Positions 1 through 8,179 are shown, counted from the stretch's first letter. The stretch: 51,613 nucleotides of DNA from Pseudomonadota bacterium (GCA_021805825.1 JAJZEC010000022.1:1-51613), one strand, 5' to 3'. Notes: generated by a model from the sequence alone, not told the origin. Made by a program: numbers and translations.

Positions 1-105
1 TCTGGCCGCCGGCGTGCTCGCCGGCCTGTCAGCGCGTCATCGCGCCGTGGCCAGGGTGGGGGAATTTAGGTGGCCAAAGGTGGGGGAGTTTGGGTGGCCA
101 TCGGG
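1..105. mobile_element. possible end of an IS21-type insertion sequence
   Basis: The first hundred bases carry no convincing gene but contain iterated GTGGCCA-plus-G-run repeats. Multiple short repeats near the termini are a known trait of IS21-family elements, and their istB transposition-helper gene would lie left of the window. No transposase gene is visible here, so this rests on repeat style alone. It could equally be another repeat type. The position just before a toxin-antitoxin cassette fits a mobile-element boundary. Confidence 0.3.
47..100. repeat. tandem repeat, about 23-24 bp, 2.3 copies
   Basis: Three starts of GTGGCCA at 47, 70 and 94. The first two are each followed by GGTGGGGGA and then a short T-rich tract (AATTTAG or AGTTTGG). 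The third copy is cut off after TCGGGG. Read directly from the sequence. Confidence 0.8.
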
Positions 106-278
106 GCTTCGAGCCACTTGACCATAGTGGAATGACCGCGTTGAAGTATCGCGGGTAGTTGGGATGGGTTCGGCTGACGTACGTTGAGTTATCGGACTAG
201 CTGCTGTGGGGGCTTGTGCGTGTTCCAAAACGTCGCCTTCCATTGACAATGGTGTGCGATATGGAACATGATCCTCCC

Positions 279-878
279 ATGGAACATTACGCAGCGGCAG
301 TCATTGACCTTGCGCGTGCGCGCGGTTTGATTCGGTCGGCTGACATGGAGCAGATGGGGATCCCCCGGGTCGTTCTGACGAGATTGGTTCGTCGGGGGGC
401 TCTTATCCGGCTGCGGCGCGGACTCTACGCGTTGCCAGACCGTTCGGTCTCCGAGCACGCACTCCTCGCCGAGGTGGCGCGTATACACGGAAGGGGCACC
501 ATCTGCCTCTTGTCTGCCTTGCGCTTTCATGGTCTCACGACCCAGGCTCCGTTCGAGGTCTGGCTTGCGATCCCAAAGTCAGCGAGAGTGCCTAAGGCCA
601 GCTATCCACCGCTGCGGATCGTTCGGTTCTCCGGCAACGCGTTGACTGAAGGGGTCGAGCAGCACATGGTCGATGGAGTCTCGGTCCGCATCACGAGCGT
701 CCCCAAGACCGTGGTCGACTGCTTCAAGTTCCGGAACAAGATCGGCCTGGACGTCGCGCTGGAGGCCCTGCGCGAGGCCTGGAGGGCCAAGCGGGTGACC
801 ATGGATGAGCTCTGGCATTTCGCCACGATCTGCCGGGTGGCGAACGTGATGCGGCCCTACCTGGAGAGTCTTCCGTGA
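279..878 (+). CDS. abiEi: AbiEi-family antitoxin of a type IV toxin-antitoxin system
   Basis: Antitoxin half of an AbiE abortive-infection module. AbiEi proteins repress their own promoter and counteract the AbiEii nucleotidyltransferase toxin without binding it. The N-terminal 55 residues form the family's winged-helix domain, with LVRRGALIRLRRGLYALP as its wing. The middle carries the family-typical CLLSALRFHGLTTQAPFEVWLA and a KFRNKIGLDVALEAL segment. I chose the ATG at 279 because family members start just before the AxxLARxxGLI helix. In-frame starts at 216 (GTG), 249 and 261 are possible. The stop overlaps the toxin start by four bases (GTGA), which indicates translational coupling. Confidence 0.85.
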   Translation: MEHYAAAVIDLARARGLIRSADMEQMGIPRVVLTRLVRRGALIRLRRGLYALPDRSVSEHALLAEVARIHGRGTICLLSALRFHGLTTQAPFEVWLAIPKSARVPKASYPPLRIVRFSGNALTEGVEQHMVDGVSVRITSVPKTVVDCFKFRNKIGLDVALEALREAWRAKRVTMDELWHFATICRVANVMRPYLESLP

Positions 879-1780
879 CGAAGCGCAACGCAGCCGCTTC
901 GGTGCGCGCCAGGCTGCTGAACAGGGCGCGCGAGGAGGGGAGGGACTTCAACCTGGTTCTGACCCGCTACGCGCTGGAGCGATTCCTCTATCGTCTGAGC
1001 ACCTCGGCGCATGCCGGGCAATTCCTGCTCAAGGGCGCATTGCTGTTCGACCTCTGGTTCGACATGCCGCATCGACCGACCCACGACGCCGACCTGCTGG
1101 GTTTCGGCTCAGCCGACCTTCCGCATATCGAGGCCGTGTTCCGCGAGATCTGCGGCCAGGAAAGCGAGGACGGCATCCTGTTCTATGCCGACACGGTCCG
1201 TGCCGAGGAAATCCGCAAGGAGGCCAACTACGCGGGCGTGCGCATCACCCTGATCGGGATTCTGGGTGGCGCGCGGTGCCCGATCCAGGTCGACGTCGGA
1301 TTTGGCGACGCGGTGACCCCGGGTCCGGAGGACGTGGACTACCCAGTCATGCTGGCGGAGATGCCGGCACCGCGGTTGCGGGTTTATCCGCGCTACACAG
1401 TCGTGGCCGAGAAGCTGGAGGCCCTGGTGCCGCTTGGGATCGCCAACAGCAGGATGAAGGATTTCTTCGATCTCTGGATCCTGTCGCGCCACAGCGGGTT
1501 CGATGGGCCGATCCTGTCCCGTGCCATCCGCGCCACCTTCGAGCGCCGCGCAACTCCGCTGCCGGCAGGGCAGCCATTCGGGTTGAGCGAGGCCTTCGTG
1601 CAGGATGCGCAGAAGCAGACCCAGTGGAAGGCCTTCCTGCGCAAGAACGTCCTGGACGCTGTGCCGCTGGACGAGGTGGTCGCCGACCTGCGGCGCTTCT
1701 TGTTGCCGGCGATCGATGCGGCGCGAACGGGCGATTGTGACCTTGCCGCGACGTGGTCTCCCGAACGCGGCTGGGTGTGA
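875..1780 (+). CDS. abiEii: AbiEii/AbiGii-family nucleotidyltransferase toxin
   Basis: Toxin partner of the upstream AbiEi, a DUF1814-type nucleotidyltransferase; characterised relatives (MenT type) add nucleotides to tRNA. The 301-residue protein has the family's first motif in LLKGALLFDLW (Lys53-Gly54) and an HDADLL metal-binding Asp pair around residues 71-73. A KLEAL segment around residue 180 and an SRMKDFFDLW segment near residue 200 match the conserved second half of the family. The GTG start overlaps the antitoxin stop. The ORF is full length with no frameshift, so the module looks functional. It is the only complete defence or addiction system seen in the window. Confidence 0.88.
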   Translation: MTKRNAAASVRARLLNRAREEGRDFNLVLTRYALERFLYRLSTSAHAGQFLLKGALLFDLWFDMPHRPTHDADLLGFGSADLPHIEAVFREICGQESEDGILFYADTVRAEEIRKEANYAGVRITLIGILGGARCPIQVDVGFGDAVTPGPEDVDYPVMLAEMPAPRLRVYPRYTVVAEKLEALVPLGIANSRMKDFFDLWILSRHSGFDGPILSRAIRATFERRATPLPAGQPFGLSEAFVQDAQKQTQWKAFLRKNVLDAVPLDEVVADLRRFLLPAIDAARTGDCDLAATWSPERGWV

Positions 1781-1821
1781 TCCGGGCCGGCAGCACGGAC
1801 GCGGGTTTGGTACGTTGGAAG

Positions 1822-2079
1822 TCAATCGAACGCCGCTGCTGTTGCTTGGAAGCAATACTCCCATCGTGCCAGTAACGTATCCAGCGCTTGCACCGCTTCG
1901 GCGATGCGAGGCAGCTTGGAGCCATGGTGCGGGTCGAGCAGGCGCCGATCCTCTTTTTCGTCGATGCCCAGACGCTGGGCAAGTTGCACCTTGTTCACGC
2001 CGGCCTCGCGCATCGCGACGGCATCGAGCACGACGGGCACGGCCCGCGTCTTCCCCTCGTCGGCATCACGCCTGCAGGA
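1822..2079 (-). pseudogene. truncated HicB-type antitoxin remnant
   Basis: Reading from 2079 down, the frame gives DEGKTRAVPVVLDAVAM, then REAGVNKVQLAQRLGIDEKE, then RRLLDPHHGSKLPRIAEAV. This matches the C-terminal DNA-binding helix-turn-helix of HicB-like antitoxins. The frame is closed by a TAG (2080-2082) immediately upstream, so the N-terminal HicB fold is gone, and no HicA toxin lies beside it. The only in-frame start is a GTG at 2040, which would leave a 72-residue DNA-binding fragment. I read it as a decayed antitoxin. An orphan regulator is possible but less likely. Confidence 0.65.
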
Positions 2080-2208
2080 CTAGCCTGCAGCCCGCATTTA
2101 GGCTCCTGCGGCCTCATGGACAGGTACAGGCATTCCTGCTTAGGATGAAGGACACGCGACCTCGCAACTTGTGAAGCGAGCCCGCCCATGAGAAGAGATC
2201 CATCCATT

Positions 2209-3213
2209 ATGCGACGCCAAGCCTGGAGTCTTTGCACCGTTGCCTTGCTTTCCTGCCTTGCATCCTGCGGTGGTGGCGGATCCTCGGCAACCAGTGCCGG
2301 GACGACGGCTTCCGCCGGGTCGAGCACAGGCAGCACGACGACTGCGGCTTCTTCGACGCTGCCCATCACGATGGATCAGGCGGCCTGGCCGTCCGGCGCG
2401 TTGCCTCTGGGCGACGGCCTGCGCAGCACCACGCCCACGCAGGGCGAGCTCATGTCCTGCAGCAGCAGTTTCCCCAAGAGCACGAGCCACACCGGGCCAT
2501 GGATCCAGGGCTCCTACTGGTACCCGGCGCAGAAGGTCGCCGTGCAGGGTACCGTGAGCTGGCCCAACGCATCCACCACGATCGGCACGAGCGGCTCGAC
2601 CACCACCATCGTCTCGAACAACCTGCCGATCGCGCCGGCAACGACCGGCATCTTTCCCATTCAGCCCAGCGATCCGGCCTACCAGTACGACACCAACCCC
2701 AACGCCATCGTCGCGCAGACCATCGACCTCACCCTTCCGGCCAACCCTGCGATCGCCGCCAGCCCGAGCTGCCTGCCGATGGGCATGATCGGATTCACCA
2801 CGACCGGCGTCGCCATCTACAACGCGCTCGACGACGCCGGGAACGACGCCATGGCCCACGAAACACAGGATTCCTGCGACGGGCATCCCCAGAAAGGGGG
2901 CCAGTACCACTACCACGGTCCCTCGGTCTGCATGCCCGGCGTGGACAGCTCCAATCTGGTCGGCTACGCGCTGGACGGATTCGGCATCTACGGCGAGAAG
3001 GATCTGAGCACCGGCAAGACCCTGCACGACAGCGATCTGGACGCCTGCCATGGAACGACCAGCCCGGTGATGTGGCAAGGCAAGCTCGTCGATATGTACC
3101 ACTACGTGCTCACGCCGGAGTACCCCTACACCCTTGGGTGCTTCATGGGCACGCCTGTCACCGCGGATCTGTCCGCGGGACAGATCGCGCAGATCGCCAA
3201 CTTCAAGGGCTGA
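2209..3213 (+). CDS. YHYH-domain lipoprotein
   Basis: Predicted exported lipoprotein of about 334 residues. It starts with a short Arg-containing n-region, a hydrophobic core and a lipobox ending LASC, followed by a Gly/Ser/Thr-rich linker. The mature part has the YHYH-domain signature near residues 220-250 (KGGQYHYHGPSVCMPG), then GYALDGFGIYG. This domain occurs in secreted proteins of unknown function, and its His and Cys residues suggest metal binding. An in-frame ATG at 2188 would add seven residues; I prefer 2209 because it gives the more typical signal peptide. It stands alone, just right of the toxin-antitoxin debris. Confidence 0.75.
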   Translation: MRRQAWSLCTVALLSCLASCGGGGSSATSAGTTASAGSSTGSTTTAASSTLPITMDQAAWPSGALPLGDGLRSTTPTQGELMSCSSSFPKSTSHTGPWIQGSYWYPAQKVAVQGTVSWPNASTTIGTSGSTTTIVSNNLPIAPATTGIFPIQPSDPAYQYDTNPNAIVAQTIDLTLPANPAIAASPSCLPMGMIGFTTTGVAIYNALDDAGNDAMAHETQDSCDGHPQKGGQYHYHGPSVCMPGVDSSNLVGYALDGFGIYGEKDLSTGKTLHDSDLDACHGTTSPVMWQGKLVDMYHYVLTPEYPYTLGCFMGTPVTADLSAGQIAQIANFKG

Positions 3214-3347
3214 TGCGCGGGCGCGCGGGCAACGCAGCCCGACGCGCCCTGGATCAGCCAGCTCCGGCGCGATCGGAGCCGGCCATGGCGCATCCCCCGC
3301 CGGGGCGCCCAGCGCCCGAACCCCGTGCGTGGCACAATCCTCTGAAA

Positions 3348-3360
3348 TTGTCCAGGACAA
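3348..3360. promoter_or_regulatory. palindromic operator upstream of the SDR gene
   Basis: The 13-bp palindrome TTGTCC-A-GGACAA lies 18 bp before the SDR start codon and about 10 bp downstream of a weak -10-like CACAAT (3333-3338). The same palindrome occurs upstream of the photolyase gene at 5902-5916. Shared use by two neighbouring genes suggests one regulator; LitR/CarH-type or ECF-sigma control of photolyase genes is known in other bacteria. The binding protein is not visible in this window. Confidence 0.55.
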
Positions 3361-3378
3361 ACACGGAGCCATGAAGCC

Positions 3379-4125
3379 ATGCAACACCCCGTGGCATTGA
3401 TCACCGGCGCCAGCGGCGGGCTGGGTCGCGCGCTGGCCGCGCGCCTGCAAGGCGCGGGCTGGCGCCTGGTCGTGGTCGGGCGCGATGCGGCTCGGCTGCG
3501 CCAGGCCTATGGCGATGCCCACCTGCAGGTCGAGGCGGACTGCAGCACGCCGCAGGGGGCGCGTGATGCGATGGCCCTGGCTACTGCGCAGGGCATGGCG
3601 CCGGACGCACTGGCGCACTGCGTCGGCAACATCCGGCTGGGCGCGGTGCATCGCGTGCAGCCGCAGGACTGGGAGGACTGCCTGCGCGCCAATCTGCACA
3701 GCGCCTTCCATACTCTGGGCGCCTTCGTCGGCGACCTGCGGCGACGCGGCAGCCCGGGCAGCGCCGTGTTCGTCTCCTCGGCCGCCGCGCGCATCGGCAC
3801 GCCGAACCACGAGGCGGTGGCGGCGGCCAAGGGCGGGCTGGAGGCGCTGGTGCGCGCGGCCGCCGCCAGCCACGCGGCGGCGGGCATACGGGTCAACGCG
3901 GTGGCCCCCGGGATGATGCAGACGCAGGCCAGCGCAGGATTCATCGCCAGCCCGGCGGCGCGCGAGGCGGCCCAGCGCCAGTACCCCCTGGGTGGCCTGG
4001 GGACGGCCGGAGAAACGGCCGAGCTGATGGCCTGGCTGCTGTCGGAGCAGGCGGCGCGGGTGACCGGTCAGGTGTGGGAGATCGATGGCGGCTTTGCCGC
4101 CATCCGCCCCTTGGTCAAGGTTTGA
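3379..4125 (+). CDS. SDR-family protein linked to the photolyase gene
   Basis: Short-chain dehydrogenase/reductase fold, 248 residues. The NAD(P)-binding TGASGGLG motif sits at residues 9-16 and the catalytic-loop Ser at 133/134. Lys151 is present, but the canonical YxxxK tyrosine is replaced by Val147 within NHEAVAAAKGG. From memory, NHE-type replacements recur in SDRs near photolyases, so this may be a real subfamily rather than decay. Its reaction is unknown, and loss of Tyr suggests a non-standard reaction or a binding role. It converges with the photolyase gene and shares its upstream palindrome, which points to a light or DNA-damage regulon. Confidence 0.8.
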   Translation: MQHPVALITGASGGLGRALAARLQGAGWRLVVVGRDAARLRQAYGDAHLQVEADCSTPQGARDAMALATAQGMAPDALAHCVGNIRLGAVHRVQPQDWEDCLRANLHSAFHTLGAFVGDLRRRGSPGSAVFVSSAAARIGTPNHEAVAAAKGGLEALVRAAAASHAAAGIRVNAVAPGMMQTQASAGFIASPAAREAAQRQYPLGGLGTAGETAELMAWLLSEQAARVTGQVWEIDGGFAAIRPLVKV

Positions 4126-4248
4126 GGCCGGCTGGCCGCACCCGTTTCCACCACGCCGGGAACGAGGGGCACGATTGCGCAGCTTCGGGGAATGCTGCGG
4201 GTGCGATCCGCGCCCAGGATCGCGCGCGTGCGGGCGAAGGCTCGACGC

Positions 4249-5805
4249 TCATGCGCCTGCCGCCATGCGCCTGCGCCATGCATCCGCCTGCGCTCGAATG
4301 GCCTCGCGCTCGGACGCCTCGATGCGCTCGAGGTTGCGCAGTTGCATCGAGGTGCGCGGGTTGGCTGCCAGAGCCTGGCGATGTCGCTGCACAAAGTCCC
4401 AGTACAGCACCGTGTAGGGACAGGCGTCGGCGCCGCTGCGTCGCTTGGGGTCGAATCGGCACGAACGACAGTGGCTGCCTGAGCTCATGCGCTCGATGTA
4501 CTGGCCGCTGGCGATGTAGGGCTTGCTGGCCATCACGCCGCCGTCGGCGTATTGGCTCATGCCCAGGGTATTGGGCAGTTCCACCCATTCCACGGCATCG
4601 ACGTACACCGCCAGGTACCAGCGGTGTACCTGGGCGGGGTCGACCCCGAGCAGCAACGTGAACAGCCCGATGACCATCAGGCGCTGGATGTGGTGGGCGT
4701 AACCCCGATCCAGGGTCTGTCGCAGCGCATCGGCCAGGCAGGCCAGTTCGGTCTGGCCGGTCCAGAAGAACCCCGGCAGATCCTGCGTGGCGCCCAGCGC
4801 ATTGCCCTGCGCATAGTGGGGCATGCGGATCCAGTAGATGCCTCGCACGTATTCGCGCCAGCCCAGGATCTGGCGCACGAAACCTTCGACGGCGGCCAGC
4901 GGGGCGCGGCCCGCGCGCCAGGCCTGCTCGGCGCGCTCCACCACCTCGCGTGCGCCCAGCAGCTTGAGGTTGAGGGCCGCCGACAAGCGCGAATGCCACA
5001 GCCAGGGCTGCTCGGGCCACAGCGCGTCCTGCCAGCGCCCGAAGCCAGCCAGTCGCTGGTCGATGAAATCGTCCAGCGCGAGCAGTGCCTGCTCGCGTGT
5101 GACCGGCCAGTCGAAGTGCCCCAGGCCACCCGGGTGTCCGGGGAACAGGCGCTCGACCTGCTGCAAGACGGCGGCGGTCAGCGCGTCGGGCGCGAAGGAG
5201 CGCGGCGGCTGCAGCCCGGACGGGCCGTCGGCGCCGAAACTCCGGCGGTTGTCGGCGTCGAAGTTCCAGCGCCCTCCGGCGGGCTGGTCGCCGTCCATCA
5301 GCACCCCGTGGCGGCGGCGCGCTTCGCGGTAGAAGATCTCCAGGCGCAAGGCCTTGCGCCCGCGCGCATGCGCGGCGAACTCGGCCACCGTGGTGAAGAA
5401 GTGGCGATCCGGGTCGATGTGGAGCAGAAGCCCGGCGGCGGCAGCCGCCTGGCGGAGTTGCTGCAGCACGTGCCAGTCGCCGGGTGCCGTCATGCGCAGC
5501 TCGGTGGGATCCAGGGCGGCCAGCGCGCGGGACAGTTCCGCGCCCAGCGAAGCCCGGTTGCCGGGATCGTCGATCAGCGTGTAGTGCACCGTGCGCCCGC
5601 GTGCCCGCAAGGCCTGCGCAAAATGCCGCATCGCCGCCAGGAACAGCGCGATGCGCGGCTTGGACGACCAGACGTGGGTGGCCTCCTCGGTGACCTCGGC
5701 CATCCACACGGCGTCGCACGTGGCATCGAATCCGTCGAAGGCCGCCGCCTCCAGATCCAGCTGGTCGCCCAGCACGATCACCAGTCGGCGCAGGCGCCCG
5801 CTCAT
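4249..5805 (-). CDS. FeS-containing cryptochrome/photolyase (PhrB/FeS-BCP type)
   Basis: 518-residue member of the FeS bacterial cryptochrome/(6-4) photolyase family, flavoenzymes that use light to reverse UV photoproducts. It opens with LRRLVIVLGDQLDLEA, the Rossmann start typical of the family. The 4Fe-4S ligands Cys446, Cys449 and Cys462 (HCRSC...ACPYT) have the same 3- and 13-residue spacing as in Agrobacterium PhrB. A fourth Cys in TELACLADAL, roughly 90 residues earlier, fits the remaining ligand. The start is taken at ATG 5805; an upstream in-frame ATG at 5856 is possible. Its 5' region carries the palindrome shared with the SDR gene. Confidence 0.93.
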   Translation of the reverse strand: MSGRLRRLVIVLGDQLDLEAAAFDGFDATCDAVWMAEVTEEATHVWSSKPRIALFLAAMRHFAQALRARGRTVHYTLIDDPGNRASLGAELSRALAALDPTELRMTAPGDWHVLQQLRQAAAAAGLLLHIDPDRHFFTTVAEFAAHARGRKALRLEIFYREARRRHGVLMDGDQPAGGRWNFDADNRRSFGADGPSGLQPPRSFAPDALTAAVLQQVERLFPGHPGGLGHFDWPVTREQALLALDDFIDQRLAGFGRWQDALWPEQPWLWHSRLSAALNLKLLGAREVVERAEQAWRAGRAPLAAVEGFVRQILGWREYVRGIYWIRMPHYAQGNALGATQDLPGFFWTGQTELACLADALRQTLDRGYAHHIQRLMVIGLFTLLLGVDPAQVHRWYLAVYVDAVEWVELPNTLGMSQYADGGVMASKPYIASGQYIERMSSGSHCRSCRFDPKRRSGADACPYTVLYWDFVQRHRQALAANPRTSMQLRNLERIEASEREAIRAQADAWRRRMAAGA

Positions 5806-5901
5806 GCGCAGAGACGGGGCTGCGGCGACGCCGGGCCGGCCGCGCACATACGGCATGGGAAGCGCACCAGGCGGCCAAGGGACATGCCGCGCAGCATAGC
5901 A

Positions 5902-5916
5902 TTTGTCCAGGACAAA
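5902..5916. promoter_or_regulatory. palindromic operator upstream of the photolyase gene
   Basis: TTTGTCC-A-GGACAAA, a 15-bp palindrome containing the same 13-bp core as at 3348-3360. On the minus strand it lies directly upstream of a -10-like TATGCT (5893-5898), about 97 bp before the photolyase ATG. An operator overlapping the -35 region is therefore plausible. Confidence 0.6.
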
Positions 5917-5986
5917 AAGTGCGCGGACAGGAAGGATGCCCGACGCAGGGAGGTCGCGCCGGCGGCCGCTTGCGGCCGTGCAGGGC

Positions 5987-6703
5987 TCAGGTGCCGTGGT
6001 GGAGGCAGCCCCGCGGGCCGGCGCAGGCCGGCGGCGCAGCGGGAATGAATTCGGCCTCGACGTGCAGGCGCACGGTGTCGCCGACGAATCCCGGCCAGGC
6101 GCGCAGCCCGAGGCCAGCGCGGGAGAAGGCCGCGCGTGCCGAAAACCCGAGGGTGGGCTGCCCGGTCACCGGGTCGACGCCGTAACCGTGGAAGCGCAGG
6201 TGCAGCACGACGGGCTCGCTGGCTTTGCCCAGGCGCAGCACGCCTTCGAGGTCGCCACGCGCCGGGCCGGTGGCGCGCCACCCGGAACCCTGGAACTCGA
6301 TGTAGCGATGGCGCGCAGCATCCAGCATCGCCGGCGAGCGCAGTTCGGCATCCAACTGCGGGTCGTTGGTGTCCACACTCGCGGTTGCGACCCAAGCGTG
6401 GATGGATGCTCCCGCAACTCCCCGCGCTGGCCAGTGCAGCGTTCCCGCAACCCTGTCGAAGCGCATGATGAAGCGCGAAAACCCCAGGTGATCCACGCTG
6501 AAGACCACACTGCAGTGGCTGGGGTCGATGCGCCAGGTGCCGGGGGCGACCGCGGCCAGGCTGCGATCCTGCTCGCGCGTCGCCGCATGCAGTACCGAGC
6601 ATCCCGCCAGCGCCGTCGCGGCGAGCAGGCCGGCCAGCGCGCGGGCCGCAATCCGGCGCAGATGCCCTGGCCACGGCCTCCGCGGCCGCTTCAGCGACGG
6701 CAT
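5987..6703 (-). CDS. YceI-like lipoprotein
   Basis: About 238 residues, with an Arg-rich start, a hydrophobic segment and a lipobox LAGC, so probably a lipoprotein. The mature region follows the YceI lipocalin-like pattern: GTWRIDPSHCSVVFSVDHLGFS, then SVDTNDPQLDAELRSPAMLDA, FQGSGWRATGPARGDLEGVLRL and GFSARAAFSRAGLGL. YceI proteins bind polyisoprenoids such as ubiquinone and are often stress-induced. The ATG at 6703 fits the signal peptide; an extended frame to 6853 would overlap the divergent PaiB gene. The photolyase lies downstream on the same strand but has its own upstream palindrome. Confidence 0.82.
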   Translation of the reverse strand: MPSLKRPRRPWPGHLRRIAARALAGLLAATALAGCSVLHAATREQDRSLAAVAPGTWRIDPSHCSVVFSVDHLGFSRFIMRFDRVAGTLHWPARGVAGASIHAWVATASVDTNDPQLDAELRSPAMLDAARHRYIEFQGSGWRATGPARGDLEGVLRLGKASEPVVLHLRFHGYGVDPVTGQPTLGFSARAAFSRAGLGLRAWPGFVGDTVRLHVEAEFIPAAPPACAGPRGCLHHGT

Positions 6704-6805
6704 CGGCAGCTGCCTGCCCGGGCTGCGCCGGCGTAGGCTTGGGGGTGGCCGCCTGCGCCGGCCCGATCGGGGATCGGCGGGGTCGAGGTCGCTGCGGAGT
6801 TCACG

Positions 6806-7444
6806 ATGTACATTTCCCAGGCGTTTCGTGTGGATGAGGAATCCCGGCTGCACGATCTGCTGCGCCAGCGTCCGCTGGCCACGCTGCTGAGCAGCGGCTC
6901 CTCGGGGCTGCAGGTCTCGCCGCTGCCCATGCTATTCGATGCCGCGGCAGGCACGCGCGGTGCGCTGTTCGGCCACATGGCGCGGGCCAACCCGCAGCTC
7001 CAGGATCTGCGTGCGGGCGCGCCATGCCTGGTTCTGTTCCACGGGCCGCAGGGCTATGTCAGTCCGTCCTGGTACCCGTCGAAGGCTCGCCACCACCAGG
7101 TGGTTCCGACATGGAACTACGCGGTGGTCGAGGTGCGCGGGCAGGCGCAGGTGATCGACGATCCGCGGTGGTTGCGCGACCATGTGGACAGGCTGACCGC
7201 CAGCCAGGAAGCACGCCGCGCGGAGCCATGGAGCCCGGCCGACGCACCGCCGGAGTTCATCGACCGCATGCTGGCGATGATCGTCGGCGTGCGCATCGAT
7301 ATCGCATCCCTCGAAGGCAAGTTCAAGTTCAGCCAGAACCGCGAGCCGGCCGATCGCGCCGCCGTGCTGGCGGCGCTGGATCGCGCGCAGGATCCCCACG
7401 GCAACCCCGAGCTGGCGGCCTGGATGCGCGCCTGCCTGGCTTGA
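6806..7444 (+). CDS. PaiB-like FMN-binding protein
   Basis: 212 residues matching the PaiB/Protease-synthase-regulator family, which has a split-barrel flavin-binding fold. Family landmarks visible are the MYISQAFRVDEESRLHDLL start, GPQGYVSPSWYPSKA around residues 83-97, VPTWNYAVVEVRG just after, and EGKFKFSQNR near residue 170. Named as a transcriptional regulator in Bacillus, the fold more generally binds FMN or heme, so the role here is uncertain. The start is supported by GGAG eight bases upstream. It is divergent from the YceI-like gene across about 100 bp. Confidence 0.88.
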   Translation: MYISQAFRVDEESRLHDLLRQRPLATLLSSGSSGLQVSPLPMLFDAAAGTRGALFGHMARANPQLQDLRAGAPCLVLFHGPQGYVSPSWYPSKARHHQVVPTWNYAVVEVRGQAQVIDDPRWLRDHVDRLTASQEARRAEPWSPADAPPEFIDRMLAMIVGVRIDIASLEGKFKFSQNREPADRAAVLAALDRAQDPHGNPELAAWMRACLA

Positions 7445-7484
7445 GGCCCGGCACGGCGCTTCGGCCCTGCAGCGAGATGGAGCC

Positions 7485-7640
7485 TCAGCGGTCGTCGTCG
7501 TGGGGGTGCCAGCCCCAGCCGCCGTGGTAGCCGTAGCCGGGCCCCGCGCAGCAGGGGATGACGTAGCAGCCGCCCAGGCTGAGTAGCAGCAGGGTTGCGG
7601 CCGCGGCAGCCGCTGCGCGGCGAAGCGTGCGCGCTTTCAT
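7485..7640 (-). CDS. small lipoprotein, 51 residues
   Basis: Begins MKARTLRR, followed by an Ala/Leu-rich hydrophobic stretch and the lipobox LGGC, then a short Gly/His/Trp-rich tail with HGGWGWHPHDDD. The ATG overlaps the upstream gene's stop codon by four bases (ATGA on the minus strand), supporting a real two-gene operon. The His/Asp-rich tail could bind metal, but that is a guess. No known family recognised. Confidence 0.6.
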   Translation of the reverse strand: MKARTLRRAAAAAAATLLLLSLGGCYVIPCCAGPGYGYHGGWGWHPHDDDR

Positions 7641-8008
7641 CGCCCGATGCGCCGGCTGATGGCATTCTGCTGCCGGTTCAGGCGCGCCTGCTGGGCCCGG
7701 GTGATGTAGCCGCCGTTGCGGCGGGCCATTGCACGCTGCTCCATGCGGGTGTGGTGTACCTGGGCGTGCAGCCGCCGCGCGCGTGCCGGGCTGAGTTCGC
7801 CTGCGCGGCGCTCGCTGCGGATGCGCTGGTTCAGGTTCTGGACGCGGTCGTTGACCTGGTCGCGTCGGGGATGCGCGCGCTCGAAGGAAGCTGCGTGGGC
7901 GGCGGCCAGCGGCGCCAGTACGCCCAGGGTCACGGCGCACAGCAGGCGCACGCAGGCCGAGGATCGGGCGGATGCAGCGGATGAGGCAAGGCGAGAGCGA
8001 AGATTCAT
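7637..8008 (-). CDS. small basic exported protein of unknown function
   Basis: About 123 residues. The N-terminus MNLRSRLASS plus the hydrophobic run VRLLCAVTLGVLAPLAAAHAA looks like a Sec signal peptide. The mature protein is very Arg- and Gln-rich and helical, with the repeated pattern NxRIRxxRRxGxLS and NRQQNAISRRIGR. The start is set by GGAGT seven bases upstream of ATG 8008. The stop overlaps the start of the following small lipoprotein, so the two are probably co-translated. Charge and helicity suggest an envelope nucleic-acid- or polymer-interacting protein, but no function can be assigned. Confidence 0.6.
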   Translation of the reverse strand: MNLRSRLASSAASARSSACVRLLCAVTLGVLAPLAAAHAASFERAHPRRDQVNDRVQNLNQRIRSERRAGELSPARARRLHAQVHHTRMEQRAMARRNGGYITRAQQARLNRQQNAISRRIGR

Positions 8009-8149
8009 TGCAGGACTCCAGAGGGTTGCGGCATCGGAACGATGCATGGGCATCTGCGCCGTCAACGGTCTGTTCCATCCAATGCGCGACAGTCGATCCT
8101 TTGTCGATGCAACCGGTTGTTTCGAGCGCCGCCGACCCGAGCGCGGTTC

Positions 8150-8179
8150 GATCGGGTCGCTTCAGATCGGGTCGCTTCA
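8150..8179. repeat. 15-bp direct tandem duplication
   Basis: GATCGGGTCGCTTCA is present twice back to back (8150-8164 and 8165-8179). The second copy covers the stop codon of the adjacent minus-strand membrane protein gene. Probably a slippage duplication. Confidence 0.85.

Noticed and set aside
2140-3873. Long minus-strand open frame of 577 codons opposite the YHYH and SDR genes
   Set aside because: It lies antisense to two well-supported genes and encodes Arg/His-rich sequence with no domain; it is a GC-rich shadow.
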